Part shown: positions 24,291 through 33,138 of the stretch, piece after piece
Position numbering within the stretch: the stretch's first letter is position 1
Layout of the letters: each line of letters starts with the position of its first letter
From: an uncultured Ignavibacteriota bacterium
Lineage (GTDB): Bacteria > Bacteroidota > Ignavibacteria > Palsa-1295
Reading direction: 5' to 3'
Length of the DNA: 64,000 nt
Assembly (NCBI GenBank): GCA_903900335.1
Contig: CAIUMP010000056.1
Coordinates: 62,001-126,000, forward strand
Program-made: the position numbers and the translations under genes
Notes under the pieces: generated by a model
Told to the model about the DNA's origin: nothing
Databases searched by the model: none
What the model saw: only the letters and a program-made list of their open reading frames with translations

Positions 24291-25511
24291 CTACTTCGCA
24301 AGAACGAGTGCGCTCGTTCGCACACCATCTTCGGTTGCAACGCGACGATAATAAATACCGGGAATCGCATCGGCCGCATTCCACTCGACCTCATGCGGCC
24401 CGGCATCGAAGTCCTGATCGGCAAGCGTTGCCATTTCGTGGCCGAGCATATCGAATATTTTTAGCGAGACATGCTCCGCCCGCGGCAGGGTGAAGGGGAT
24501 TGTTGTGCTCAGGGTGAAGGGGTTGGGGAAGTTGGAGGGGGATGATTTTGATTGTAGATTGGAGGAAACAACGCTGTGTGCGATCATCTCGGAGAGTTGG
24601 CGAGACCAGACACCATCTCCATTCGTGCCGGCAAATACTGTCGCGCCAATCATCGAGAATGAAGATGGCCATGCCTTTAGGCCGGCGTCAACTTTTGCCC
24701 AACGTCCGCCACTGTCGCTTGAAAGAAACAATCCCGACTGGTAGGTTCCAGCGAGCAGTGTTGACCCAAACGCCGCGAGTGAATGGACGAAGAGGTTACT
24801 TAGACCCTTGTTCGTTTCAACCCAAGATGCTCCGCTGTCGGTTGACTTGAACACGCCACCCATGTATGTACCGGCAAAGAGATTCGTACCGATGACCGCC
24901 AGCGCATTGACGTGAGTGTTCGTCATCCCGACTCTTGAATTAGTCCAGGTTTTCCCTTCATTCGTGGAACGGAAAACGCCGCTATCCTGTGCAGCGGCAA
25001 AGATGACGGATTCCATCGCCGCCAGCCCGACGACATTCAGTTGAGTCAGACCGTCACTTCTTTGCGTCCAAGTCACGCCCGCATCCGTCGAAAAGACGAC
25101 CCCTTGGCCATGGAGTCCCGCAAAGATAGAGGTACCGCTGGTAGTGAGCGTGTTCACGTACATCTTTGCAATTCCCGAAGTAGCCGCAATCCACGAAGCA
25201 CCAAAGTTGGTTGAATAATATGCGCCTTCGCCAGAGGTGCCAGCCAAGATGCTCGTTCCCATTGTGGCAAGAGCCAAGACGCCTACGTTCGGGGGTAGGC
25301 CGGTAGTATCATTCCTCCAGGAAGCTCCATTATCAGTTGAACGGAAGATGCCATTCGCTGGAGTTCCTGCGAATAGGTCAGTACCGACTGCCGCGAGCGC
25401 ACCAACCTCAATATTGAAGTCGGTCATCGGCGTGGTTTGCACCCATTGGGCTTGGCCAATGGTACTGAAGGCCATCGTAATGAGTATTGTCAATAGTATT
25501 TGAGTCTTCAT
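24291..25511 (-). CDS. T9SS-sorted protein with seven BNR-like propeller blades
   Basis: From ATG 25511 it has 406 residues; a signal peptide (KTQILLTILITMAFSTIGQA) follows. Seven blades of about 43 residues repeat the pattern LFAGT--GGVF-STD-GASW: FRSTDNGASW, YYSTNFGASW, VFSTDAGVTW, FRSTNEGKTW, FKSTDSGASW, FLSSDSGGRW and a last degenerate one. A seven-bladed propeller is likely. The end is a sorting domain (FPNPFTLSTTIPFTL, KIFDMLGHEMATL, GIYYRRVATEDG). An ATG at 25520 is also possible; the open frame to 25670 overlaps the VWA gene and is rejected. Secreted; ligand unknown. Confidence 0.85.
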   Translation of the reverse strand: MKTQILLTILITMAFSTIGQAQWVQTTPMTDFNIEVGALAAVGTDLFAGTPANGIFRSTDNGASWRNDTTGLPPNVGVLALATMGTSILAGTSGEGAYYSTNFGASWIAATSGIAKMYVNTLTTSGTSIFAGLHGQGVVFSTDAGVTWTQRSDGLTQLNVVGLAAMESVIFAAAQDSGVFRSTNEGKTWTNSRVGMTNTHVNALAVIGTNLFAGTYMGGVFKSTDSGASWVETNKGLSNLFVHSLAAFGSTLLAGTYQSGLFLSSDSGGRWAKVDAGLKAWPSSFSMIGATVFAGTNGDGVWSRQLSEMIAHSVVSSNLQSKSSPSNFPNPFTLSTTIPFTLPRAEHVSLKIFDMLGHEMATLADQDFDAGPHEVEWNAADAIPGIYYRRVATEDGVRTSALVLAK

Positions 25512-25569
25512 ACGAGTCATGTCAATATTACTAACGACACGCACTAAGGTTACTTTGTTACACCTCCAG

Positions 25570-26748
25570 TCAATCCCCCCGCCCCGGAAACTTCTTTCTC
25601 CGATTCCGCACATAATCCACGAAGACGAACTGGCCGAGATCGTTGAGGCCGGAGTAATACGCGCGGCCATGATTCGATTTCGTTAGCTCTTCGACGAAGC
25701 CGATGAGATAGGGGTCTTGCGCGACCATGAAGGTGGAGATGGTGATCTTCTCGCGGCGGCAGGCGAGCGCTTCGTCCAGCGTTTTGTTGACGATCTTGGG
25801 GTCGAGTCCGAACGAGTTTTTGTAGAGGCGTCCATTATCTTCGAACATGGCCGACGGCTTACCGTCGGTCACCATGAAGATCTGTTTGTTGACGTTGCCG
25901 GAGCGTTTGAGCAACTGCCGCGCGAGGCGGATTCCCGCGCGGGTGTTCGTGTGAAATGGCCCGACTTCGAGAAAGGGCAATTCGTTAACGGTGATGAGCT
26001 TGGCTTCGTCGCCGAAGGTGACCACATAGAGTTGGTCCTTCGGGAATTTCGTTTTGATGAGTTCACTAAGTGCGAGCGCCACCTTCTTTGCTGGAGTGAT
26101 GCGGTCCTCGCCGTAGAGGATCATCGAGTGGGAGATGTCGATCATGAGGACCGTCGCGCACGAGGTGAGGTGTTCGGTCTCATAGACTTCGATGTCCTCT
26201 TCCGTCAAATGCAGGTCACCGCTTTCCACCCCCCAGCCCCCTCCCGGTTCCGAGGTGGGGGAGTTCGGGTCAGTGGTGTCTAGGTCGCGCAGGTTACGCT
26301 TTTGGGCGTTCTGAATTGTTTGAGTAAAATCGATATTCGAAGCTTGGTCGCCGAAGGTGTAGTTCTTCGTATTCTGCGTACGCTCGATGCCGCTGCCAGT
26401 GTGCGGTGTGTCGTGGGCACCGCTGGGCGCTTTGCGCAGCGACTTGAACATCTCCAGCAGCGCATCCCGGCGAATGTTTTGGATGGCTTTGTTCGTCGGC
26501 TTCAGAAGCGCATTCTCATCTTCCTCTATAAGTCCCAGTTTTTTCAGATCATCGACGAACATGTCTAGCGTCATGTTCGGGCCGAAGATCTGATACTGTT
26601 CGTCGAGGTAGCGCATCCATTCGAGCGACTCGTCCACATCGCCGGAAGTCTGGAGGAGGATTTGGCTAAAGAGGTCGAGAAGCTGCCGCAGCCTGTCCTC
26701 GGCGGTGGCGCTTTCGTTGGGGATCCATTGGGAGTAAGATATTCGCAT
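25570..26748 (-). CDS. VWA-domain protein (CoxE/Mg-chelatase-like)
   Basis: A 392-residue cytoplasmic protein. Residues 200-390 form a von Willebrand factor A domain with an intact MIDAS motif (VLMIDISHSM, DxSxS), a conserved Thr later (FMVTDGKPSAMF) and no signal peptide. The N-terminal 190 residues are mostly helical. Such proteins usually work with a MoxR-type AAA+ ATPase that remodels a target; no such ATPase is encoded nearby. The stop lies 58 bases upstream of the next T9SS gene. Partner unknown. Confidence 0.8.
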   Translation of the reverse strand: MRISYSQWIPNESATAEDRLRQLLDLFSQILLQTSGDVDESLEWMRYLDEQYQIFGPNMTLDMFVDDLKKLGLIEEDENALLKPTNKAIQNIRRDALLEMFKSLRKAPSGAHDTPHTGSGIERTQNTKNYTFGDQASNIDFTQTIQNAQKRNLRDLDTTDPNSPTSEPGGGWGVESGDLHLTEEDIEVYETEHLTSCATVLMIDISHSMILYGEDRITPAKKVALALSELIKTKFPKDQLYVVTFGDEAKLITVNELPFLEVGPFHTNTRAGIRLARQLLKRSGNVNKQIFMVTDGKPSAMFEDNGRLYKNSFGLDPKIVNKTLDEALACRREKITISTFMVAQDPYLIGFVEELTKSNHGRAYYSGLNDLGQFVFVDYVRNRRKKFPGRGD

Positions 26749-26937
26749 GAAGATATACTAACCGTTCGGAGCGCAGAGAGGTTTGTTTTCAAAGTCCCTT
26801 CGTTCACGCAGAAAGAGTTATTCATTAGTTGAAGATTTCGTAACAGCCTTGCGATACCTTTTTTCGTTTCAGGTCACTTAAACCTCGTAGGAGCGAGGAA
26901 GTCTGTTATGAAGTAAGAAGTTCTTATCGATAGGAGC

Positions 26938-27498
26938 GTGCAAGCCGGAAGCAACACATTCTGGAAATTGGTAGAGACCGAGAAGGACACCATCTGGCGT
27001 CTGGCTCGGGCGCTTACGCATTCCTATGCTGAGGCGCAAGATCTCGTGAGCGACACCTGGGTCGAAGCCTATCGCAGCTTTCCTTCTCTTCGTGAGGAGG
27101 CGGCTTTCCGGAAATTCGTCAGCACGATCACCGTACGGCTGCACCGCCGGAAACGCTGGCGCGCCAGATTATTCGATCCACTCGAAGCCGCGAAAGAAGT
27201 GCGCAGCGATTCGATCCGCGAATCCTCCCACGATCTCGAGTTACTCCTTCACGCATTGTCTCGATTGCCTGCGCGACAACGGGAGGCCATCGTTCTCTTT
27301 GAGATCACGGGGCTATCCTTGAAGGAGATTCAAGCCATTCAAGGTGGCACGTTGGCGGGTGTGAAATCCCGCATCAATCGGGCACGCAATGGTCTCCGAG
27401 ATATGATACTCGAACCTTCAGCAGATCATGGGGCATCGCGACACGATGTCGCGCTTGAAGGCTTTACGCTCGGAAGTATTCGCTTACAACAGCTATGA
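26938..27498 (+). CDS. ECF-type RNA polymerase sigma factor
   Basis: A 186-residue group IV sigma factor. Region 2 is around residues 25-55 (ARALTHSYAEAQDLVSDTW, then VEAYRSF). Region 4 is around 108-155 with LPARQREAIVLFEITGLSL, then EIQAIQGGT and VKSRINRARNGLRD for the helix-turn-helix. The only start in frame is GTG 26938, with AGGAG almost adjacent, so initiation may be weak. The stop overlaps the next gene by four bases (ATGA). The coupled neighbour has a membrane segment and might be the regulator that holds the sigma factor inactive. Confidence 0.9.
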   Translation: MQAGSNTFWKLVETEKDTIWRLARALTHSYAEAQDLVSDTWVEAYRSFPSLREEAAFRKFVSTITVRLHRRKRWRARLFDPLEAAKEVRSDSIRESSHDLELLLHALSRLPARQREAIVLFEITGLSLKEIQAIQGGTLAGVKSRINRARNGLRDMILEPSADHGASRHDVALEGFTLGSIRLQQL

Positions 27499-28505
27499 AA
27501 CGAACGACACACATAACGGGGAACCGGGAGAGCGACCTCTTCGAACCGCTGCGTTCGCTGTCATCGCCATTCGGAGTCGAGCGCATTCAACTCGCCGTCC
27601 TCGGGTTCTCTCACCGCGTTTCACTGTGGAATGTTATCCGTAGCTTTCTCGCAGAGTTTCTTGCTCTAGGTGTAATTACGGCCACGGCTGCTAATTTCAT
27701 CCCGATCCTCCACGCTGATGTTGCAACCGTAGCAAACGCGACAGCCGCGCCGAAGGACAATAGAGTAGCGAGAGTTGATCATATTCGACCAGTTTCCGCA
27801 GCGGTGCAATCTGCAACGACTGTCTCGTCCGGTTCGCTGTTAGTTACCTCTACCCCTCCAAAGGTTTCGCCTTCAGCGGTCGAAGCACAATCAATAGAGT
27901 ATCTATCCCAGACTATCACAAGGGTACAGCTGATACCAGCTGGCACACCGCGAGCCGAAACCCGTTCTTTAAATGCCTCTTCCATCCTGCCAGTTTATGA
28001 GTCTCCTTTTTTAGCGAGCGAATCGAAGACTGTATTTTCATCGAGCGTCGTTGGCGGAGCATTGTTCGGGCGGATGCGCATGATCGCCGAGGGCATTGAT
28101 CTCAATCTTGCCAGAGAGAACTACTCGCTCACGTTTGGCTATTTGCGCGCAAATGGCAATCGCAACTTGGATGAGGAGATCCTGCATCATCCGAGCGACC
28201 TGAAACTACTGGTTGCAGAGGAACGGCAGCAATTCAGCTTGCTCGCTGGAATCGCTATACCGATGGGACCAATCCAAACCCATGCCTCCATTGGGCCCTC
28301 CTATCTAGTTTTGAAAACAACCACAGCCACCTCCGCGACGAAGGTACTTGATCTTCCAACTTTGCAGTATCGTTTCGGGGCTCAATGTGACATAGAGATC
28401 GACTACTCTCTCAGCAGCGCGATCCAGGCCGGCATTCGGGGAACAGCCGGCTACTTTGGGATGCCAACAGGCGCGGTACTTCTTGGTCTGACAGTGACGC
28501 CATAA
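27495..28505 (+). CDS. Membrane protein with barrel-like C-terminus, coupled to the ECF sigma factor
   Basis: A 336-residue protein of no recognised family. Residues 1-45 are soluble. One hydrophobic segment follows (FLALGVITATAANFIPI, about residues 54-75). Residues 80-165 are low-complexity, Ala/Ser/Thr/Pro-rich. The final 150 residues look like an outer-membrane-type barrel (SSVVGGALFGRMRM, YSLTFGYLRAN, QQFSLLAGIAIPMGP, AGIRGTAGYF). The position suggests an anti-sigma role for the N-terminus, as in sigma/anti-sigma pairs, but no zinc-binding or RskA-like motif was seen. A span from cytoplasm through periplasm to a barrel-like domain would be unusual. Function inferred weakly. Confidence 0.6.
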   Translation: MKRTTHITGNRESDLFEPLRSLSSPFGVERIQLAVLGFSHRVSLWNVIRSFLAEFLALGVITATAANFIPILHADVATVANATAAPKDNRVARVDHIRPVSAAVQSATTVSSGSLLVTSTPPKVSPSAVEAQSIEYLSQTITRVQLIPAGTPRAETRSLNASSILPVYESPFLASESKTVFSSSVVGGALFGRMRMIAEGIDLNLARENYSLTFGYLRANGNRNLDEEILHHPSDLKLLVAEERQQFSLLAGIAIPMGPIQTHASIGPSYLVLKTTTATSATKVLDLPTLQYRFGAQCDIEIDYSLSSAIQAGIRGTAGYFGMPTGAVLLGLTVTP

Positions 28506-28599
28506 CATATCGGGGTCGGGACTTTTTTCGGTTGATTTCTCAACCGCGGGATTGCTCGTCCAAAATTTCAGAACGCATCATCTTTTCGAGCGAATCGCT

Positions 28600-30099
28600 A
28601 TGATGAACAAAGGACTCTCGAAGCTGGGACTTCAGCTTTTAGACAAACTCACTGACTCCTTTCCCACGATTGTACCGCAGCTCTTCCAGAGGGCGTTTCT
28701 TGGTACGCTTGGAAGCAGCTTTGTCCATGGCCAGATCCAGGCGTCGTATGAGCGGAAGTGGTGCGCTTCTTCGTTCCGCGCTTCTCACTTCTCACCGCTC
28801 TCAAAGCCCGAGAAGATTCTCCTCGCTGTCGATGTCTGCATTGGGGATGCCATACTCGCCAGCGAATGTTTGCCGGTTCTGCGGCGCGCCTATCCTGAGG
28901 CGGAGATTCACTATCTGTGCAATAAGACCGGAGGTGAACTTGTCGAGGGAATGCCCGGCGTGATCGTACACAACTTCGTTCGCGGAGAGAAGGGGTTTCC
29001 AACCCGGGAGGATCTCATTGGGATCAGGGCACTCGTGGAGCGAGAATCCTTCTCTCTTGTTTTGAACATGGGGCCGTTCATTACGAAGCGAACGCTCACG
29101 CGGCGCGGATGGGAAGCCGCTGCTTCGACCGTGCTTCAGCTCTATATACCATTCGCTGCCTTCGTACTCCTGGCATGGAAAGAGAATGGCCAGCGCCACA
29201 TTTCCTATCTTGCTAAGATCTTCCTTCAGGATTTCCTCGGACGCTTTAATGAGGCGCACCAGCCGGCCAGATCATTGGAGAACCAACTTCGGATATTGGG
29301 GCAGGATTCCAACAGCGAAGCGGAGCCCCTAAATTCGAATCGCGTCTATCTTTCGGATGTGTCCATCGACGCAGCAAGGCGATTTCTCCGATCACACAAT
29401 CTTCAGCCCGGAGGTGGTTTACTGTTCTTCAATCCGGATGCCACCTCTCGTTTTGGCATGATACCATTGGAGATCCAACGCCGCATTATTCAGGATGTCA
29501 CAAGAATGGAGGGTGTTTCTGCGGTGCTCATCGGTCAGGCCTACTCCAATCCACTGATCGAACGCGAGATCATTGCTTCGCTCGATAGTATCTCCCGACA
29601 CAAGCTTGTGCTCGTACCACACATGCCGATCGGAGCGTATGTTGCGCTCCTGGACGCTTGCGACATGTACATCTCGGGCGACACCGGGCCGATCCATATA
29701 GCTGCAACACGAAAACTTTCGCCAAAGGACTCCGCGCCAATGCGAAACAAAACCTCCGTCGTGGCGATCTATGGTGCAACCGACTCGCGGATGTATGGCT
29801 ACGATTCTGAGCAGCCAAATCATGTACCGGCCAATCAAGATGCTCCATCACGAGCGTTCTCTGCACCAGTACCGTGCAGAAATATTACGTGTATCAATAA
29901 GTTTGGCAAATTCTGTGAGGAGGTTCGGTGTTTCGATCGGTTGCCAGTGGAGGAAGTAGCGGCATACATCGCATCTTATTTCAGTCAATTGTCTAAGACA
30001 CGTGCCTTGGAATCTGGCTCAGCCATTCAAACTGATCTGGATGCAGCTGTCCCGAACATTGAATTCAGTGTAGATATAGAGCGTGCATTCGTTAGTTGA
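28600..30099 (+). CDS. Family 9 glycosyltransferase (heptosyltransferase-like)
   Basis: About 499 residues. The N-terminal Rossmann half is KILLAVDVCIGDAILASECLP then AEIHYLCNKTGGELVEGMPG. The C-terminal half has the sugar-nucleotide site DMYISGDTGPIHIAATRKLS followed by VVAIYGAT, standard for GT9 LPS heptosyltransferases. A Cys-rich tail (CRNITCINKFGKFCEEVRC) is also seen in GT9 members. Longer than usual (about 350) because of an insertion near residues 150-260. ATG 28600 or 28603 fits better than TTG 28552. A short CGGTTGA/TCAACCG hairpin lies 54-71 bases upstream. Likely role: transfer of a sugar to lipopolysaccharide or another envelope glycan. Confidence 0.85.
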   Translation: MMNKGLSKLGLQLLDKLTDSFPTIVPQLFQRAFLGTLGSSFVHGQIQASYERKWCASSFRASHFSPLSKPEKILLAVDVCIGDAILASECLPVLRRAYPEAEIHYLCNKTGGELVEGMPGVIVHNFVRGEKGFPTREDLIGIRALVERESFSLVLNMGPFITKRTLTRRGWEAAASTVLQLYIPFAAFVLLAWKENGQRHISYLAKIFLQDFLGRFNEAHQPARSLENQLRILGQDSNSEAEPLNSNRVYLSDVSIDAARRFLRSHNLQPGGGLLFFNPDATSRFGMIPLEIQRRIIQDVTRMEGVSAVLIGQAYSNPLIEREIIASLDSISRHKLVLVPHMPIGAYVALLDACDMYISGDTGPIHIAATRKLSPKDSAPMRNKTSVVAIYGATDSRMYGYDSEQPNHVPANQDAPSRAFSAPVPCRNITCINKFGKFCEEVRCFDRLPVEEVAAYIASYFSQLSKTRALESGSAIQTDLDAAVPNIEFSVDIERAFVS

Positions 30100-30808
30100 T
30101 ACCGTCCTCTTTCTCCTCTGCGTCTATGGCATGGGTTTCGCCGCTGCGATCCCGGTTGGTGCATCGCAACTTGAGGTTGCTAAGCGATCTCTTAAGGGGT
30201 TTCTCCTTTCCGCTTTGGCGGTCGTAGCTGGTTCGGTATCGTCTGATCTGGTCTATGGGTTCATTGCGCTCTTCGGTCTTGGCGCGTTGCTTCAACAGCC
30301 CGCCGTGGAGGCTGGCTTCTGGTTGCTCAATGGTCTCCTGACGCTCGTGCTTGGCATCATCACCCTGCGCGATGCGATACGAGAGAATGCAAGCGCATCT
30401 GAGAACCTACTTCCGCGTACGGTCGCGATCGATAACTCATCACAACCCACGATCACTGAGCCACTCGCAATTGCCAGATTGCGAAAACCAGGGGTTGCGT
30501 ACCTCACCGGATTCTCCCTCGCATTCACCAACCCAATGATGATCGCATGGTGGCTGCTGGCCGCACAATTGCTCAGGGGAGTTCATCTTGCCCCTCCCGA
30601 CACGCTGGCCACGCGCATTCTTTTCCTTGCAGCCGGCGCACTTGGCATTGGATCCTATCTTTCTATCTTTGCGCTGCTCGTGCATCGTGCACATAAGACC
30701 GTCTCTCACCAACGCTCGAAGAAGATCAATTCCCTGTTTGGCGTCGCGATGATCGCGCTGGCAATCTATTTTATCATTCGTTCTGTAAACGTCTTCTTGA
30801 CACTCTAA
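30083..30808 (+). CDS. LysE/RhtB-type amino acid exporter
   Basis: A 241-residue protein with about six membrane segments. The first, FLLCVYGMGFAAAIPVGASQ, carries the PVGASQLE-like loop typical of LysE translocators (usually PGPxxL). FSLAFTNPMMIAWWLLA is the conserved AxNPKxxxxW-type motif of the middle. It exports amino acids or related small molecules. The GTG start at 30083 overlaps the GT9 stop by 17 bases, suggesting coupling; a later start is possible. Convergent with the DUF354 gene. Confidence 0.82.
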   Translation: MHSLVDTVLFLLCVYGMGFAAAIPVGASQLEVAKRSLKGFLLSALAVVAGSVSSDLVYGFIALFGLGALLQQPAVEAGFWLLNGLLTLVLGIITLRDAIRENASASENLLPRTVAIDNSSQPTITEPLAIARLRKPGVAYLTGFSLAFTNPMMIAWWLLAAQLLRGVHLAPPDTLATRILFLAAGALGIGSYLSIFALLVHRAHKTVSHQRSKKINSLFGVAMIALAIYFIIRSVNVFLTL

Positions 30809-30823
30809 GCCGCACGTTCATCC

Positions 30824-31855
30824 CTATGCGATGATGTTCAGGATGGCATTGACAATAGCCTCACGGACCACATTCGTTGTCTGAAGCTCCGTCCGATCAC
30901 GTTTCCGCAGTAGTGGGATGATCTCCTCGGCATTATCTATTGCGATCATCTTCCCTTGCTCGATCAACCAGCGATCCACAGCCCCTTCGGGGCCTTTGAA
31001 GATCGATATGACTGGCACGCCAAGCACCGCGGCCTCGCGGTTCATTGTGCCACCCCCGCCAATTACGAGATCGGAGTGATACAGAAGGTTCATGCCATTC
31101 ACAGCATGAGTGGGAATGATCACATTTGGAGCGGAGTCCCACTCAGAAATCAATTCTCTCCTTTCCTGCTTGTTGCGTGGAATGAGAACAATCTGAGCAT
31201 TGTCCCGCGTACTGAGATCTTTCATGATCTTGGCAAAGAGTCGAGAGGACTCATCACTGCGATAGTGCGCTGTAGCGGATGGGGGACGTATTGTGACGAT
31301 GACCTTTGTAGTAGCCAATCCGAGTTGATCGACGAGGCTGTTGTCTGGCGTGAAGGATGATAGGTATGTTTCCTCCTTGAGGCCTGGATACGTCAGATAT
31401 TTACTTCGCGCAAGCCCTAGTTGTTCAAGTTTCGAAAACGGGATCACCTCGGGCGTCATGACGAACGTACTCAAACGATTGAACAGACGAACGCTTGCGC
31501 CTTCGTAATCATAGAGTGTTAAAGATGGAATCCGCAGTAGCTTCGACGCAAGCAGCAACCCTCGCGAACCATGCCCAACGGCAAGCGCGATGTGCTTTCC
31601 CTGCAGATACCACGCAAGCGCGATCGCACGAGTGAGAATGCCGACTGTCTTGCGAACGGTTGATCCACCATATTCACCGCCGACAACCTTCGCATTCAGT
31701 ACCGCTTGTTCGACAAGCTCTTGTGTTTGGGCGAAATCCCTGGCGGTGAGAATGACTTCGAAACCCTTCGCTTCAAGCTCGCGAATGATTGGCAGGAAGA
31801 ACGGCACATGGGGCGTGTTCTCCAGATCGATCCAGACGTTGCGATGCTCACTCAT
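30824..31855 (-). CDS. DUF354 glycosyltransferase-like protein
   Basis: A 343-residue protein with the DUF354 start VWIDLENTPHVPFFLPIIRE, resembling UDP-glycosyltransferase/UDP-GlcNAc-epimerase (GT-B) folds. VVGGEYGGSTVRKTVG, AVGHGSRGLLLASKL and NLLYHSDLVIGGGGTMNREAA form the substrate pocket and glycine-rich loop. DUF354 members occur in cell-surface glycan clusters of bacteria and archaea. The activity is not established. The start overlaps the stop of the upstream gene by eight bases, so the two are an operon. Confidence 0.82.
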   Translation of the reverse strand: MSEHRNVWIDLENTPHVPFFLPIIRELEAKGFEVILTARDFAQTQELVEQAVLNAKVVGGEYGGSTVRKTVGILTRAIALAWYLQGKHIALAVGHGSRGLLLASKLLRIPSLTLYDYEGASVRLFNRLSTFVMTPEVIPFSKLEQLGLARSKYLTYPGLKEETYLSSFTPDNSLVDQLGLATTKVIVTIRPPSATAHYRSDESSRLFAKIMKDLSTRDNAQIVLIPRNKQERRELISEWDSAPNVIIPTHAVNGMNLLYHSDLVIGGGGTMNREAAVLGVPVISIFKGPEGAVDRWLIEQGKMIAIDNAEEIIPLLRKRDRTELQTTNVVREAIVNAILNIIA

Positions 31856-32993
31856 ACGCGGCGAGTTCGGCTAATCCACGGAACATCCACGCATTCGACC
31901 AACGCAGGTATGGAATTCGATTTGTGAATAGGCGATGCCTTTGATAATAGAAGTATCCCTTCGGCGAACGCATGTTCTCGATCGACCACGCCGCGACACG
32001 CTGTGCAGTGTCAACGTCGCCGAAGGTGGCAAGTGTTACCATTGCTTGCCCAAGTGCGTGGGCATCGATTGGAAAGCGTTTGTTTGAGAAGTAGTTGACT
32101 GCAAAGTCCTCGGCAATGAAGGTCTTCTTAAAGTATATAAAGCCCCGTGTGGCTGAGGCAAGAAGCTCTGCATCACGGAGTGCCTCTGCAATGTGCCTCA
32201 TGGAAACGACTACAAAGCCGGTATGAAAGGAGTCGATCCATGTTTGAGACACCTCACGTCCATAGACCCAGGAACCGTCGGAGGCCTGAAAGCATGCAAC
32301 ATACTGTGCGGCTTGACGCGCGAGGCTCATGTACTCGTCATTGCCCAGTAATATCCCAGCATTCAGCAAGAACTCCGCGCCAAGTAAAGAAGCGTTGAAA
32401 ACGATCTGCGGATCATCCTGGGCATATCCGAATGCAATGCCAGTATCTGGCACCGTAGTGACGCGAGAGACGGAATGTAGGACATATCCAACTGCGCGTT
32501 CAAGCGCATTCTTCACTTCCTCTGAAGGATGTTCCGCACAAAAATCCGCAAGCGATATACCCGCAAATGAAGTGGTAACAATGTTCGGCATTCCTGTTGG
32601 CAGATAATGCGTCCGCGACTGCCATGGAAAGGGGTAGCCCCAACCACCGTTCGCGTGTTGCAAGCGAAGGAGCTTCCGTACAAGTTGTTCTGCATCGTCG
32701 TGCCAACTCAGGGTAGCACGTTCTTTCGCTCGAACCAAGCCTGAGATGAACAGCGCCAACGCCTTCGCATTTTCTGATCGAGGGACTCGAAGGAGTCGTC
32801 GAACATTGATCGGTGATCGCCGCCCAAGTTGCACCGCCGCCAATCGCACAAGCGGGCTCCTTAGTCCTTGCAAAAATGGCGACGTCAGTAGATCGTGCGG
32901 ATCATTACCGGCAAAGCTCGATTCCTTCGCCCATTGATAGAGCGACTGCAGTTCGGCCCGCGTGGGTTCGGCATCCGTGGTAATGGTGGGCAT
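31848..32993 (-). CDS. Alpha/alpha-barrel protein (terpene-cyclase or six-hairpin-glycosidase-like fold)
   Basis: About 381 residues from ATG 32993; the open frame reaches 33212 but would overlap the divergent promoter. The chain is a series of paired helices with QW- or hairpin-like turns: LLRLQHANGGWGYPFPWQSR, AQYVACFQASDGSWVYGREV, GFIYFKKTFI. Such repeats occur in prenyltransferase/terpene-cyclase-like and six-hairpin glycosidase folds. Catalytic residues could not be identified. It is coupled to the DUF354 gene, which points to work on the same surface glycan. Divergent from the T9SS cargo gene at 33139. Confidence 0.6.
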   Translation of the reverse strand: MPTITTDAEPTRAELQSLYQWAKESSFAGNDPHDLLTSPFLQGLRSPLVRLAAVQLGRRSPINVRRLLRVPRSENAKALALFISGLVRAKERATLSWHDDAEQLVRKLLRLQHANGGWGYPFPWQSRTHYLPTGMPNIVTTSFAGISLADFCAEHPSEEVKNALERAVGYVLHSVSRVTTVPDTGIAFGYAQDDPQIVFNASLLGAEFLLNAGILLGNDEYMSLARQAAQYVACFQASDGSWVYGREVSQTWIDSFHTGFVVVSMRHIAEALRDAELLASATRGFIYFKKTFIAEDFAVNYFSNKRFPIDAHALGQAMVTLATFGDVDTAQRVAAWSIENMRSPKGYFYYQRHRLFTNRIPYLRWSNAWMFRGLAELAAYE

Positions 32994-33091
32994 TACTGTG
33001 GCAACGCGAAGGGGAGGGCTTCCGGTTGCCCGAAACGAGTCAAAAACCGCCACTGCCCTAACTTTCCTTCTCTTTGCAACACTTTTCTCCG

Positions 33092-33099
33092 TATATTTG
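33092..33099 (+). promoter_or_regulatory. Candidate -7 promoter element of the cargo operon
   Basis: TATATTTG fits TAnnTTTG and lies 40 bases upstream of the start at 33139. A TTTG at 33073-33076 is only 15 bases upstream, shorter than the usual -33 spacing, so this is a weak call. Confidence 0.35.
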
Positions 33100-33138
33100 A
33101 GGTTTAGATGTGTACATACTTTCGTAGGAGACATCAGA

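Noticed and set aside
26840-26880. GTAAC...CGTT as an autoregulated ECF promoter upstream of the sigma gene
   Set aside because: Spacing is about 20 bases where 16-17 is usual; not enough to call.
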